NCBI RefSeq assembly: GCF_018598225.1
Contig: NZ_JAHESF010000009.1
Coordinates: forward strand, 1 to 64,000
Length of the DNA: 64,000 bases
Origin: Chryseosolibacter histidinae
GTDB lineage: Bacteria; Bacteroidota; Bacteroidia; Cytophagales; Cyclobacteriaceae
Direction of reading: 5' to 3'
Shown here piece after piece: positions 1 through 9,265 of the stretch. Positions within the stretch are counted from its first letter, which is position 1. Each line of letters begins with the position of its first letter. The position numbers and the translations under genes are program-made. The notes beneath the pieces were generated by a model, which was not told the origin of the DNA, searched no databases, and worked only from the letters and a program-made list of their open reading frames with translations.

Positions 1-377
1 GCCGAAACCAGGTTCTTCTTCAGGAAGGCTGTTCCAAGTCCGCATACGTTGTTGATCACCGGGATGCGCAGCATGGCGGCGGCAAGGGTACCGTATACAT
101 TGGGCTTGATGGTGTAGTGGAGGATAACATCGGGCCTCACTTTCCTGTAGACCGAGAACAGCTCCAGGATCAGTCCCGAATCTTTGATAGGGTTAGCACC
201 GCGGCTGTCCATCTTGATGGGATGATGAATGAATCCTGCATCGATCAGGTGCCGTGTATAATTGTCTAACGGCGCAATGGTGTGAATCTCATGGCCCTGC
301 GCCTGCAACTCACGCAAAAGGTTCATCCGGAAGTTATAAATGTTCCAGGACGTATTTAAAACAACTGCAATTTTCAT
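1..377 (-). CDS. Glycosyltransferase family 4, N-terminal part (3' end outside window)
   Basis: The first 125 residues of a GT-B fold glycosyltransferase; the frame stays open to the window edge. It starts MKIAVVLNTSWNIYNFRMNL, and has the HYTIKPNVYG motif near residue 90 and NVCGLGTAF near residue 110. These are typical of the N-terminal acceptor domain of capsule and O-antigen GT4 enzymes that transfer GalNAc- or uronic-acid-type sugars. The nucleotide-sugar binding half lies outside the window, so donor and acceptor cannot be named. The ATG at 377 follows a good Shine-Dalgarno sequence. A cytoplasmic role in surface polysaccharide assembly is inferred from the family and from the polysaccharide genes further along. 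Confidence 0.85.
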   Translation of the reverse strand, partial: MKIAVVLNTSWNIYNFRMNLLRELQAQGHEIHTIAPLDNYTRHLIDAGFIHHPIKMDSRGANPIKDSGLILELFSVYRKVRPDVILHYTIKPNVYGTLAAAMLRIPVINNVCGLGTAFLKKNLVS

Positions 378-387
378 AAGATCTCTT

Positions 388-393
388 CTCCTT
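388..393 (-). promoter_or_regulatory. Shine-Dalgarno AAGGAG of the GT4 gene
   Basis: AAGGAG lies 10 bases before the ATG at 377 on the minus strand. Most genes in this window lack a clear Shine-Dalgarno sequence, as is usual in Bacteroidota, so this one stands out and supports the chosen start. Further upstream (455-484) a 12-base AT-rich unit, aacaatagcaaa on the plus strand, is repeated twice. I see no gene in 394-603. Confidence 0.5.
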
Positions 394-603
394 CGATTAT
401 CAGTTGTTCAAAAAAAACACCACTTCCAATAAATGGTCATTTTCATAGTGTAAATCAACAATAGCAAATCCAACAATAGCAAAATCCATTCTAATACTGG
501 AAACCTCTTCCCAAATCTGCACAACACATTTCTGTTTCCATCAACATTTTATACGAAACATTACTTACGTATCATCCATCAGATAAGGATCTCTCCATAT
601 CCT

Positions 604-3600
604 TTAATTCCTCACGAACCGTACATACTGGTTTACCAATCCGTCAGAGACCTGAAGCATGTACACGCCTGCAGGGAGCTCAGCCCCATCCAACACGATC
701 CTGTCTCCTTCCTTGTAGATCCTCGCCTTCATGTGCTGACCTGAGATCCCCAGGATGTGCACATCTTCCGGCGCTGCCTCGAATGGCGTATTCACATAGA
801 AGATCCCATCCGATGAGGGATTGGGATGCAGCGTGATCTGCTTATGCCCGATGTAAACACCCACCGGTGCCGAGTGTGTATGCTGCAGGTCGAAGTCCGT
901 TTGTTTGATCCTGTAGTACGAATAACCTTTCAACGGGCCATCATCAACAGCCTGGTAGGTTCTTTTTTCATTCGTTGTGCCGGCGCCATCCACTTCCATG
1001 AGTGACTGCCACTGCTTGCCGTCTTGAGATCTTTCCACGGTGAAGAAATCATTGTCAGTTTCCGAAGCTGTGGCCCAGTCGAGCTTCACTACGCTGTGCT
1101 CGGCCCTGGCATTGAAAGACAAAAGCCGGATCGGCATCGGGTGCGCCAGGTCGGTGTTGCCAAGGGTGAACCGGTCGCCGGATTGAAGGTTCACATTGTG
1201 AAAAGTAACGAGATCGTTTTGAAGCGTAGCACCGCTGATGGGGGTAACATCGTTATCGCCGAATCCATCGCCGTCACGGTCTATGAGCAGGCGCAGGTTC
1301 TGCTCCAGCGGCGTGCCGGGATAACCGCTGATGTCAAACTGTATCGAGATCCCGCCCACATCTCCCAGCTCGGTTACAGCCCATGTTCTGAGCATACGTT
1401 CTTTGATCACCACGGCATCTACCAGTGGCGCTACTTTTCCTGTTGTGGTCAGGCTTCCGTTATCATGGGCGGTCATCAGGTATTCCCCCGAAACCATTGC
1501 CCCGGTTGTATTCAAAGTCATGATCCGTAATATACCGGTACCCCTGGCGTCGAGGTGTTCGCCATCCGCTGCCTTTCCGATGCCAATCATCTCGTAATCG
1601 TAACCGTTGCTATCCTGCGTATAATTATCAGATACCTGCAGGACCACACCATTCTTGGCAGCCAGGTAGTTGTTGATAATGATCATCTGTGCCGAATTGA
1701 TCACCTCGGAGAAAAAGATGATCTCAGAAATAGTGGCCTCGGAATGCGTTGCAGCGAATGCGCTCCAGCCACCGATGTTCAGGGCATTGGCGCCCCCCAG
1801 CGTAGTGGTGGGTGTTGTAGGAGTCCTTGTACTGGCCGAACCACGAACATACACGGTCTGCACATTAGACCGATAGGTAGCGCCGATGACAGTCATGGCT
1901 GTGGTCAGGGTGCCGCTGGCGAGGTCAAAATCGTTCGTATAAAAGAAGTTCCTGAGGCCGTTGCTGGGCGTATCGCCACTGCCGAGCTTTAGAATTCCGT
2001 ATGAGTCGTTGGCTGCAGCAGATCCGTAAAAAAAGAGCACTTCATGGTTTGCCGATGCGGGCTGCCTGGCACAGAGAATTACAGTTCGTGGACTGCTTCC
2101 TGAGGGCAGTGTGGCATCGCTGCCGCGCAGATAGCCGGTGCCATTAAAAGTAACACCATCGGTCTGGTAAGTGGCCACGCCCGTTGTATTCCGTGTTACG
2201 TCAACATTGTTGCCCGATTTGTCAGACCAGGTTACGACCTGGCTTCCTACCGTAGGGGTAGTGCCATCGGCGTTGAGGTCCCGGCTGTCGAACCAAAGCT
2301 CCAGCGTAGAGGTTCCATCGCTTTTGCCTACACCGCCGGGGCCTGTGTTTCCCGTCCCGGAAGTGCAGGTGCAGGAGACCGGTATGGTCGAACATATTTG
2401 AGTCTGCAACGCCCCATTCGTTCTCACAATACCGGTGCCGAGCACCAGTAGACCTGTACCGCAGAGGGTGGCGTTGGTATAGTCAAGATTCAGTGCACCC
2501 GATGCTGTCACCGTGCCTGTATTGTTCAGCGTAGTGACACTGCTGCCTGAAAGGTTTAAGCTGCCTGTGATGTCCATATCACCCGTGCCGTTCACCGTCA
2601 GCGTACCGAGGTTGGTCAGGTCGCCCGTAACTGGAAAATTTCCTGATATAGCGGTGGTGCCTTCGAGCATCACCGGCACTGTGGCGGTGAGGGTTCCGCC
2701 GGAGTTGACGGTGATATTTCCCGTATGGTAAAAATATGTTGTGCTTGAGCCTGCGAAGTTTCCGACATTGCTGTACGCAAGCGAGATCGGGGTGATGCCG
2801 CAGCTCTTGTTGTCGTTGGTGGCATCCACAGTAATATCATGCCCGTTGGCAATCACCACGTTGTCCCACCGCCTTGGCCAGACGCCTGCAGCCACTGCAG
2901 CGCCTCCGCTGGTTGTTGACCAAACCGCATTCGAGTTCCAGGCTCCTGAACCGATGCTGTAATAGGTTGTTGCCACAGTGTTGGCCACACCATTGAAGGC
3001 AACACCGGTGATCGATAACCTGCCTGACACGGTCCATGTTGCCATTGGATTTTGTGTGCCGCCCGCGGTGATCAGCCGGTAGGCAACTGCCGATGATGAA
3101 CCGGTCACGCTTTGATCCGATACTTCTGTATAATTGGCCGGAAGCGTATGGGTGGCAGTAGCCGGATCGATGGTGAGGTACACGAGAATATCCTGATTCA
3201 CCACCGTGGTAGCCGGCAACGTTACAGTGGTGCCATTGGCGCCGAGGGCCGTTCCGTCACTGTCTGTTATAATGGCGGTCTGGTCTACGTTCTTCAGGGT
3301 AAAAGCGGTGATGGTCTCATTGGTTGGCGTGTTGTTCCAGCTAACGACAATATTGTTGCAGGATGCCGAGGCAGCATTGATGCCAGCCTCGTTCAGGTAC
3401 CAGATCTCGGCGCGGGTATCGTTGTTGCCGGTGCCGCCACCACTGATAACCGAGGCATTCGTAAACGTCTGGCCTCCCCAGGTGATGCTGCTGACGGTAC
3501 GGGCGCCATTGCCTGTGAAGTCAGAGACACAGACCACAATGATCCTGTTCGGGCCAGCACCAGCCGCATAGTTTGTTTTGGAAGTGGAAATGGATCCTGG

Positions 3601-3696
3601 AATAATACTGGCCTGGGAGAAAGCCTCGGTGGAAAAAAACAAGAAAAACGCAACACACAAGATACACTTGGAGCCATGAAAGGTCCTCAAAAACAT
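604..3696 (-). CDS. Large secreted protein with T9SS type A sorting domain
   Basis: This 1030-residue protein has a signal peptide (residues 1 to about 27, ending FSTEAFSQ). Residues 30-235 form a beta-rich region. Around 245-300 there is a G8-like stretch (SIGSGAWNSNAVWS, later VVIANGHDITVD) often seen in Bacteroidota adhesins. Around 465-680 is a concanavalin/LamG-like segment (LELWFDSRDL, VVTWSDKSGN) followed by a DUF8202-like region (NYTQDSNGYDYEMIGIGK). The last 75 residues are a T9SS sorting domain (LHPNPSSDGIFYVNTP, final VRFVRN). It is predicted to cross the outer membrane by T9SS and be anchored or released at the surface, as an adhesin or matrix protein. No catalytic motif was recognised. 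It stands alone, with 186 bases of upstream spacer. Confidence 0.85.
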   Translation of the reverse strand: MFLRTFHGSKCILCVAFFLFFSTEAFSQASIIPGSISTSKTNYAAGAGPNRIIVVCVSDFTGNGARTVSSITWGGQTFTNASVISGGGTGNNDTRAEIWYLNEAGINAASASCNNIVVSWNNTPTNETITAFTLKNVDQTAIITDSDGTALGANGTTVTLPATTVVNQDILVYLTIDPATATHTLPANYTEVSDQSVTGSSSAVAYRLITAGGTQNPMATWTVSGRLSITGVAFNGVANTVATTYYSIGSGAWNSNAVWSTTSGGAAVAAGVWPRRWDNVVIANGHDITVDATNDNKSCGITPISLAYSNVGNFAGSSTTYFYHTGNITVNSGGTLTATVPVMLEGTTAISGNFPVTGDLTNLGTLTVNGTGDMDITGSLNLSGSSVTTLNNTGTVTASGALNLDYTNATLCGTGLLVLGTGIVRTNGALQTQICSTIPVSCTCTSGTGNTGPGGVGKSDGTSTLELWFDSRDLNADGTTPTVGSQVVTWSDKSGNNVDVTRNTTGVATYQTDGVTFNGTGYLRGSDATLPSGSSPRTVILCARQPASANHEVLFFYGSAAANDSYGILKLGSGDTPSNGLRNFFYTNDFDLASGTLTTAMTVIGATYRSNVQTVYVRGSASTRTPTTPTTTLGGANALNIGGWSAFAATHSEATISEIIFFSEVINSAQMIIINNYLAAKNGVVLQVSDNYTQDSNGYDYEMIGIGKAADGEHLDARGTGILRIMTLNTTGAMVSGEYLMTAHDNGSLTTTGKVAPLVDAVVIKERMLRTWAVTELGDVGGISIQFDISGYPGTPLEQNLRLLIDRDGDGFGDNDVTPISGATLQNDLVTFHNVNLQSGDRFTLGNTDLAHPMPIRLLSFNARAEHSVVKLDWATASETDNDFFTVERSQDGKQWQSLMEVDGAGTTNEKRTYQAVDDGPLKGYSYYRIKQTDFDLQHTHSAPVGVYIGHKQITLHPNPSSDGIFYVNTPFEAAPEDVHILGISGQHMKARIYKEGDRIVLDGAELPAGVYMLQVSDGLVNQYVRFVRN

Positions 3697-3882
3697 AGTT
3701 CAACAATTAAAGCCGACCCTAAAGGTAGGTAAAAATTGCGGAGCTAGCGTCCAGCGGTGGCGAAATCACACCCCTTGAGTAAGGTTAGGGGCATGATTGA
3801 AGAATTTCACTTTCCGGATCCTGGAAAACAGGCCAGTCTGGCACCTTCAGGCCCAGTAGCGGAAGGTTGAACGATGTTGGAT

Positions 3883-5118
3883 TTACTCGAATCTGAGCGA
3901 TTCGATAGGGTCAAGCCGTGAAGCCTTGCTCGCCGGATAGTATCCTGAAATAAGTCCCACGGCAATACACACCACCATGCCCAGCACCATCTCGGCCCAG
4001 GGGATCACAAAACCGTCGATGTTCATGAGGCTAGCCAACAGGTTGCCAATGAGGATGCCCAGGATCACACCCGTAACGCCCCCCAGCAGGCACACCACGA
4101 TGGCCTCGATCACAAACTGCTGGCGGATGCGGCGCGGTGTGGCACCGAGCGCTTTTCTTACACCCACTTCGCGGGTTCTTTCAGTGACGGAAACGAGCAT
4201 GATGTTCATCAGGGCGATAGAAGCCCCGAGCAGCGTCACGAAGCCGATACCAAAACCTGCCAGGCGTAAACCTGACGTGATGCTCTCAAGTTCCTGCGCC
4301 AGCGTTTCACTTTTTTCAAGCTCAAATGAGTTCTCACGACCTATTTGATCACCGCGGATCCTGCGCATCAATCCCGTTGCTTCGCCCATGGCATATTCCA
4401 TCTGCGAGGGGTCCTGGATGCCTACCGTCAGATCGTACCACAACCCCCTGCCTTTCGCCATCTGGTTGGCTTTAATGATGGGGATGATCACCATATTGTC
4501 GTAATTATCTTCCGAGAGCTGTCCCTTTTCTTTGAGCACACCGATCACCCTGAACTGCGCACCGTTGAAGTTCACTTCCTGACCGATGGCTTGCTGATTG
4601 TCGGGGAAGAGAGTCGTATAGACCTTGTATCCTATCACGGCTACCTGTGTACCGTAGTCTACCTCCAGCCTGGAGAAGCCGCGGCCGCTGAGAAAATCAA
4701 GACCTTTGATGGCAAAGTATTCTTCGTTGCAACCGACTACCGCTACGTTGGGATTGGTTTTGTTCGACAGCCGTTTCACTTCCGCCACCTGTGTGAGGTA
4801 AGAAGAGAGGCTGATGGTGGAGGCCACTTCATATTCATCGATAAAACGGAAGGCCTCATTCATCCTGATCTGCGGATACGTTTTTTCAGCCACACCCTGC
4901 GAGCTGGATCCCCGGTTGGTTTTGGAGTTGATATCGAATGTATTGACGCCCAGGGTGGCAAGGCTCTCGTTTACGGAGTGTTCTATCCCGTCAATGGTGG
5001 TAAGCATGCCCACCAGCGCTGTAATGCCGATGGCCACGATCAGCGCCGTAAGCACCGAACGCAGCATGTTGGCCTGTACGGAGCGAAGCCCTTCCTTAAA
5101 GTTCTCGATTAAATTCAT
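3883..5118 (-). CDS. ABC transporter permease, MacB/FtsX type
   Basis: The 411 residues show the MacB layout: one N-terminal membrane helix (about 20-42, [20 protein letters not shown]), a periplasmic MacB_PCD domain (about 45-275), and three C-terminal helices in an FtsX domain (about 285-405). The conserved [20 protein letters not shown] motif follows the second helix. MacB-type permeases pair with a MacB/LolD-like ATPase and move lipoproteins, peptides or drugs by mechanotransmission. No ATPase gene is adjacent, so the partner must be encoded elsewhere and the substrate is unknown. The gene is divergent from the next one, with the starts only about 160 bases apart. Confidence 0.88.
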   Translation of the reverse strand: MNLIENFKEGLRSVQANMLRSVLTALIVAIGITALVGMLTTIDGIEHSVNESLATLGVNTFDINSKTNRGSSSQGVAEKTYPQIRMNEAFRFIDEYEVASTISLSSYLTQVAEVKRLSNKTNPNVAVVGCNEEYFAIKGLDFLSGRGFSRLEVDYGTQVAVIGYKVYTTLFPDNQQAIGQEVNFNGAQFRVIGVLKEKGQLSEDNYDNMVIIPIIKANQMAKGRGLWYDLTVGIQDPSQMEYAMGEATGLMRRIRGDQIGRENSFELEKSETLAQELESITSGLRLAGFGIGFVTLLGASIALMNIMLVSVTERTREVGVRKALGATPRRIRQQFVIEAIVVCLLGGVTGVILGILIGNLLASLMNIDGFVIPWAEMVLGMVVCIAVGLISGYYPASKASRLDPIESLRFE

Positions 5119-5279
5119 GGGTAATGAAACGATCGTTGTATGCTAATACGTTGACAAAACAGTGCTTAATGTTACATGCTGGCCCCTGTTTTTTACAAAA
5201 ATCTATATTTAAAGGATTTTTGTCTGATTTCAGGCTGCTAACAGGTAAATTTATGTCAAACATAACGGGTAAGTGTACG

Positions 5280-6536
5280 ATGCGCTGTGTGATTTTGTTC
5301 GTTTTTTTATGCCTGTGCCGGATCGCTCAGGCCAACTCCATCCTGATCCCCATGGATCAGAAGCAGACCAATCACCTGAAAGCTTATGGCATTGCTTACT
5401 GGATCCTGCGCAATGAGATGGAGGTGGACTGGCTGCTCAATTACCGGGGTGGCAGCTTTATGGTGAAGCATCATCCGGCCATCCAGAACGAGCTGGTGGT
5501 GCGGGGGGTGAGCTTCGAAGTGATCTCCGATGCACAGGCCAACCAGATCATCACTGAAATTGCCAGCCCTGCTGTGAACTACGATGTGATGAAGCTGGAG
5601 AAGTATCCGCGCATCGCCGTTTATTCCCCGAAGTCAAAACAGCCCTGGGACGACGCCGTGACCCTGGTGCTTACCTACGCTGAAATTCCCTACGATATCA
5701 TCTTCGACGATGAAGTGATGAACGGTGTGCTGCCCAAGTACGACTGGCTGCACCTGCACCATGAAGACTTCACCGGGCAATACGGAAAATTCTATGGCCA
5801 GTTCAGCAACATGCCCTGGTATGTAGAGCAGGTGAAGGAGTCGGAAGACCTCGCCCGCAAGCACGGCTTTCACAAAGTGTCACAGCTGAAGCTTGCCGTT
5901 TCCAAAAAGATCAAGGAGTTCGTTACCGGTGGCGGTTTTCTCTTCGCCATGTGCTCGGCAACCGACAGTTACGACATAGCGCTTGCTGCTGAAGGCGTTG
6001 ACATCTGCGAACGCATGTATGATGGCGACCCGGCCGATCCGCAGGCACAGGAAAAGCTTAACTATGAGAATACGCTGGCCTTCACCGATTTCAGGCTGGT
6101 GCGCGATCCGTACCAGTATGAGTTCTCAGACATCGACAACCATCCGAATGAACGGGGCCTGCGCCAGGACAACGACTATTTCACCATCTTCGAGTTCTCC
6201 GCCAAGTGGGATCCGATCCCTACCATGCTCACGCAGAACCACACCCGCGTGATCTCCGGTTTTTTCGGACAGACCACGGGTTTCAAAAAACACCTGATCA
6301 AACCTGACGTGGTGCTGATGGGTGAAAACCGCGACATCCGAGAAGCCAAATATATCCACGGTGTTTTAGGCAAGGGGTTCTGGACCTTTTACGGAGGGCA
6401 TGATCCTGAAGACTACCAGCACCAGGTGAACGAAGAGCCCACCGACCTGAACCAGCATCCCAACTCTCCGGGCTACAGGCTTATTCTGAATAACATTCTG
6501 TTCCCGGCAGCGAAGAAGAAGAAGCAAAAGACGTAG
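5280..6536 (+). CDS. Exported Bacteroidota protein of the 'asparagine synthetase B' label (function unproven)
   Basis: The 418 residues, from the ATG at 5280, begin with a clean signal peptide (MRCVILFVFLCLCRIAQA, cut before NSILIP). The frame is open up to 5124, but that longer start would bury the signal peptide behind 52 residues. The sequence matches the conserved Bacteroidota family with SILIPMDQKQTNHLKAYGIAYW, WLHLHHEDFTGQYGKFYG and the lysine-rich C-terminus AAKKKKQKT. Databases call this family asparagine synthetase B, but I see neither an N-terminal catalytic Cys2 nor an SGGxDS ATP-binding loop. GGGFLFAMCSATDS with Cys225 resembles a nucleophile elbow of glutamine-amidotransferase-like (DJ-1/ThuA-like) folds. 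Its role is unknown. It probably acts in the periplasm. Confidence 0.8.
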   Translation: MRCVILFVFLCLCRIAQANSILIPMDQKQTNHLKAYGIAYWILRNEMEVDWLLNYRGGSFMVKHHPAIQNELVVRGVSFEVISDAQANQIITEIASPAVNYDVMKLEKYPRIAVYSPKSKQPWDDAVTLVLTYAEIPYDIIFDDEVMNGVLPKYDWLHLHHEDFTGQYGKFYGQFSNMPWYVEQVKESEDLARKHGFHKVSQLKLAVSKKIKEFVTGGGFLFAMCSATDSYDIALAAEGVDICERMYDGDPADPQAQEKLNYENTLAFTDFRLVRDPYQYEFSDIDNHPNERGLRQDNDYFTIFEFSAKWDPIPTMLTQNHTRVISGFFGQTTGFKKHLIKPDVVLMGENRDIREAKYIHGVLGKGFWTFYGGHDPEDYQHQVNEEPTDLNQHPNSPGYRLILNNILFPAAKKKKQKT

Positions 6537-6632
6537 GTACGAAATACGAGGTACGAAGTACGGAAATACAGGGTGCGCATTGCATTCACGTACCTCGTAC
6601 CTCTCACCTCGTACCTCTTTCCACCTCGTACC
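6536..6632. repeat. Heptad-repeat island (ggtacga type), inverted arms
   Basis: Four and more consecutive 7-base units close to ggtacga run from 6536 to 6570. The reverse-complement units (gtacctc) run from 6590 to 6632. The island lies between two convergent genes (ends at 6536 and 6636), so the transcript can fold into a long imperfect hairpin and may end transcription from both sides. Confidence 0.75.
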
Positions 6633-6635
6633 TTC

Positions 6636-7238
6636 TCAATGCATTCTATCACCTCTCACTTTGAGGTTCTTCACGATCTCTGCTTCCTGCTCCAGCAATT
6701 CGCGCCAGCGCTGCTCAACCTCTTCTTCGGGTGTGTATTCTTTGGCAAGCTGCAGGAAATTCTTATAGTGCCCGGCTTCTGATACCATGAGCTCGTAGTA
6801 GAATGTGGAGAGCTCCGGATCTGGAATATTCTTCCAGAGGATCTTGAACCGCTCACAGCTCCTGGCTTCGATCAGCGCATTCATGAGAAGTTTTTCCATC
6901 AGCTGCTGCTCGCGGGTGCCGCCTTTCCGGAGCACTTTCTGCAGCTCGGCCACGTATTCGTCTTTGCGTTGTGTGCCCAGGGCGTAACCTCTTCTTCTCA
7001 GCGCTTCGATCACCCGTTCAAAATGTGCCCATTCTTCCGCCACCACCGGCGTGAGCACTTCCACGAGCTTTTCCTTGTCGGGATATTGCACGATCAGCGA
7101 GATGCATGACGAGGCCGCTTTCTGCTCGCAGTAGGCGTGGTCAACAAGAATCTCGCGGATATTCTTTTCAGCGATGTTGATCCAGCGCGGATCGGTTGGC
7201 AACTCGAGGCCCAGCGTGAATTTATCTTTTGCTTCCAT
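6636..7238 (-). CDS. miaE: tRNA-(ms2io6A)-hydroxylase MiaE-like diiron protein
   Basis: This 200-residue ferritin-like four-helix protein matches MiaE in length and motifs. Metal ligands can be seen as DHAYCEQKAAS (about residues 33-43), EEWAHFERV (about 68-76), EARSCERFK and SEAGHYKNF (ExxH pairs near 120 and 153). MiaE uses O2 to hydroxylate the isopentenyl group of ms2i6A at position 37 of certain tRNAs. The start lies 8 bases after the stop of the porin gene and shares an operon with lpxK. No functional link to lipid A is obvious. The annotation is by family pattern, and the substrate in Bacteroidota is less certain than in Salmonella. Confidence 0.85.
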   Translation of the reverse strand: MEAKDKFTLGLELPTDPRWINIAEKNIREILVDHAYCEQKAASSCISLIVQYPDKEKLVEVLTPVVAEEWAHFERVIEALRRRGYALGTQRKDEYVAELQKVLRKGGTREQQLMEKLLMNALIEARSCERFKILWKNIPDPELSTFYYELMVSEAGHYKNFLQLAKEYTPEEEVEQRWRELLEQEAEIVKNLKVRGDRMH

Positions 7239-7246
7239 CGCTTCCG

Positions 7247-9265
7247 TTAATCATAGAACGACCAGTCGAAACCAAAATCGAAGGCATTGCGCTGCGCAGG
7301 ATAATTGGGTGTGGGCAAATATCCTTCTTTGGTGAGCGCATAAACGAGGTTATGGTATTTGAAAAATACTCTGCCACGTTTGATGCGGGCGCCGAAAAAA
7401 AGATCAACCAGCGGGAACGACGGCACCTCGAACGAGGTCTGCGTATAAAACTGCCTGACGGCTGGATCGTAGCCCGGCGCGTAGTAGGGCGACTTCCAAT
7501 GAACATCCACTCCTGCGTGCATATCGAGGTTGCCATTGAAGAAGACGTTGGAATACGAGAGCTGCGCGTTGACGAAAAGCTTCGGCACCTGGATCGCGGA
7601 ATCGGCATTCTCGATCATATGCGTATAGATGGCCCTGCCACTGAGCGTGATGTGCCGCAGAAACGTTACCGACAACCTCACTTCCGGCGACGCCATCACC
7701 TGGTTTCCACCCGACTGTACGGGCAACACCTGCTGCACGGTGTCTACCTCACTTACCTGCTTGAAGAAGACATAATTGCGAAGCCGGGTGAAGGTCAGTC
7801 CCGGAGAGATATTGAACACCCTTGAATTGTAATGCAGGTATCCGTTGAGCCGTGTCAGGCTTGTATTGCCGAAATTGTTATTCCAAACATCGTGCGCTCC
7901 CCTGTACGCCTGCTCGAAGAAGGTCGGCTCATACTGCATTTGTGTGAGCCTCGCTTCAAACCACCGGCTCCTGATCTCACCCTGCAACCGGTAATTACCT
8001 TCCTGCATCACCTCGGCCCACCCGCTCACTTCGCCGATGGAGTCGAGCTTCAGTGACATACGCCCGCCCAGATAACTTTCATTACCGATCATGGAGCCTA
8101 TCTTCAGCGAATCGTAAGTGAGGTGGTCGTTGCCACTCGCATTGAGGATACCGTCAGCCGTGAAGTTGGGATTGCTCATGGAGTAATGCCTGATGGCGTA
8201 GTACCCGTTATAGAACAGCTTCAGCAGGTTGCCCTTGATGCCGATCTCGTTGCGTACGGTTTTGAATTTGGAGACATCGCGCGTGCTGTCGTTGTCGATC
8301 TCCTGGTAATCATAGTAGTCGGCAGAGGTCGCCGTTTGAATATCGAGGAAGTTGCTCTTTTGACGGTAGCGGTCGAACGTATGGTAGAGCTGCAGCGCCT
8401 TGCCCACTTTATACTCATGAAACAGGTGCACCGCAATCCGCAGGTCGTTGCTCTCCGCGTTGGTGAGCCAGGGTTGCGCGTTGGTCTCGAAATAGTTGGC
8501 AAGATCGAGGCTTTGCAAGCTGTCAAGCGATACACCGCCGTATTCCTCCACCCGGTGAAAACCTCTCCTGAAGTTGAAGAACAGGCGATACGTACTGTCT
8601 TTCGACTGGTACGTCGTATAAAAATCGTAATAGTTGCTGCGGGTAATGCGGTCGTTCTTTCCGGAGCCCCCCACCTGCTTGTCGATAAAAAGTCCCCGGT
8701 AGGTAAACCCGAAATTCCAGTTCTCATTGATGTTGCGGCTGAACGTAGCCCGGGTCAGCGACCTCCCTCTGCCGCCCAGGATCACGCGCATGTTAGAGTA
8801 AGGAGAATGTGTGTTATAATAACGCACCGCTTCTGAATCCCAGTACACGTCATAAACGGTGGACCCGGATCGCACACCGATCACATCAGGGGCCTGATAA
8901 TAAATGGGCTGAATCGCCGTGCCGAATAACCCCAGGTCCTGGTAGAGATTGTTGTACCGCTGCACATAGTCCCAGCGGTGAAAGTTGTTGATAGAGGTAT
9001 CGATAGGATGCAATACCTCGCGGTTCTCGAAGGCATCCTGCTCATAGAAATAGCGCGACGTGTTGGGGCCGTAGACCTGCTTGGTAGTATCGTCAATCAC
9101 CCTCGAGCCGCGACGGTTCCCCTCCTGCTGCGCCATGGAAGCCAACGCACACAGCACCAGCAGACCGGCTATGAGAAGACGGAAACGGCTTGCATACAAC
9201 ACCGGCAGGGGCAATCGGATCGATACAACAGCAACGGGATCTTTTTCAGGCATTCGTAATAACAT
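7247..9265 (-). CDS. Putative porin (Porin_10-like outer-membrane beta-barrel)
   Basis: The 672 residues have a long n-region and a hydrophobic signal segment (about 27-45, RLLIAGLLVLCALASMAQ). The rest consists of alternating aromatic beta strands, as in the Bacteroidota 'putative porin' family. Typical points are DDTTKQVYGPNTSRYFYEQD, NNFHRWDYVQRYNNLYQDLG and a barrel ending DFGFDWSFYD, an aromatic terminal strand. It is expected in the outer membrane, with unknown solute. The start overlaps the end of lpxK by 20 bases, so the two genes are translationally coupled. An alternative ATG lies at 9253. Confidence 0.82.
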   Translation of the reverse strand: MLLRMPEKDPVAVVSIRLPLPVLYASRFRLLIAGLLVLCALASMAQQEGNRRGSRVIDDTTKQVYGPNTSRYFYEQDAFENREVLHPIDTSINNFHRWDYVQRYNNLYQDLGLFGTAIQPIYYQAPDVIGVRSGSTVYDVYWDSEAVRYYNTHSPYSNMRVILGGRGRSLTRATFSRNINENWNFGFTYRGLFIDKQVGGSGKNDRITRSNYYDFYTTYQSKDSTYRLFFNFRRGFHRVEEYGGVSLDSLQSLDLANYFETNAQPWLTNAESNDLRIAVHLFHEYKVGKALQLYHTFDRYRQKSNFLDIQTATSADYYDYQEIDNDSTRDVSKFKTVRNEIGIKGNLLKLFYNGYYAIRHYSMSNPNFTADGILNASGNDHLTYDSLKIGSMIGNESYLGGRMSLKLDSIGEVSGWAEVMQEGNYRLQGEIRSRWFEARLTQMQYEPTFFEQAYRGAHDVWNNNFGNTSLTRLNGYLHYNSRVFNISPGLTFTRLRNYVFFKQVSEVDTVQQVLPVQSGGNQVMASPEVRLSVTFLRHITLSGRAIYTHMIENADSAIQVPKLFVNAQLSYSNVFFNGNLDMHAGVDVHWKSPYYAPGYDPAVRQFYTQTSFEVPSFPLVDLFFGARIKRGRVFFKYHNLVYALTKEGYLPTPNYPAQRNAFDFGFDWSFYD

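Noticed and set aside
6573..6782. Two short plus-strand frames after the 'asparagine synthetase B' gene
   Set aside because: They lie in the heptad island and over the antisense of miaE.
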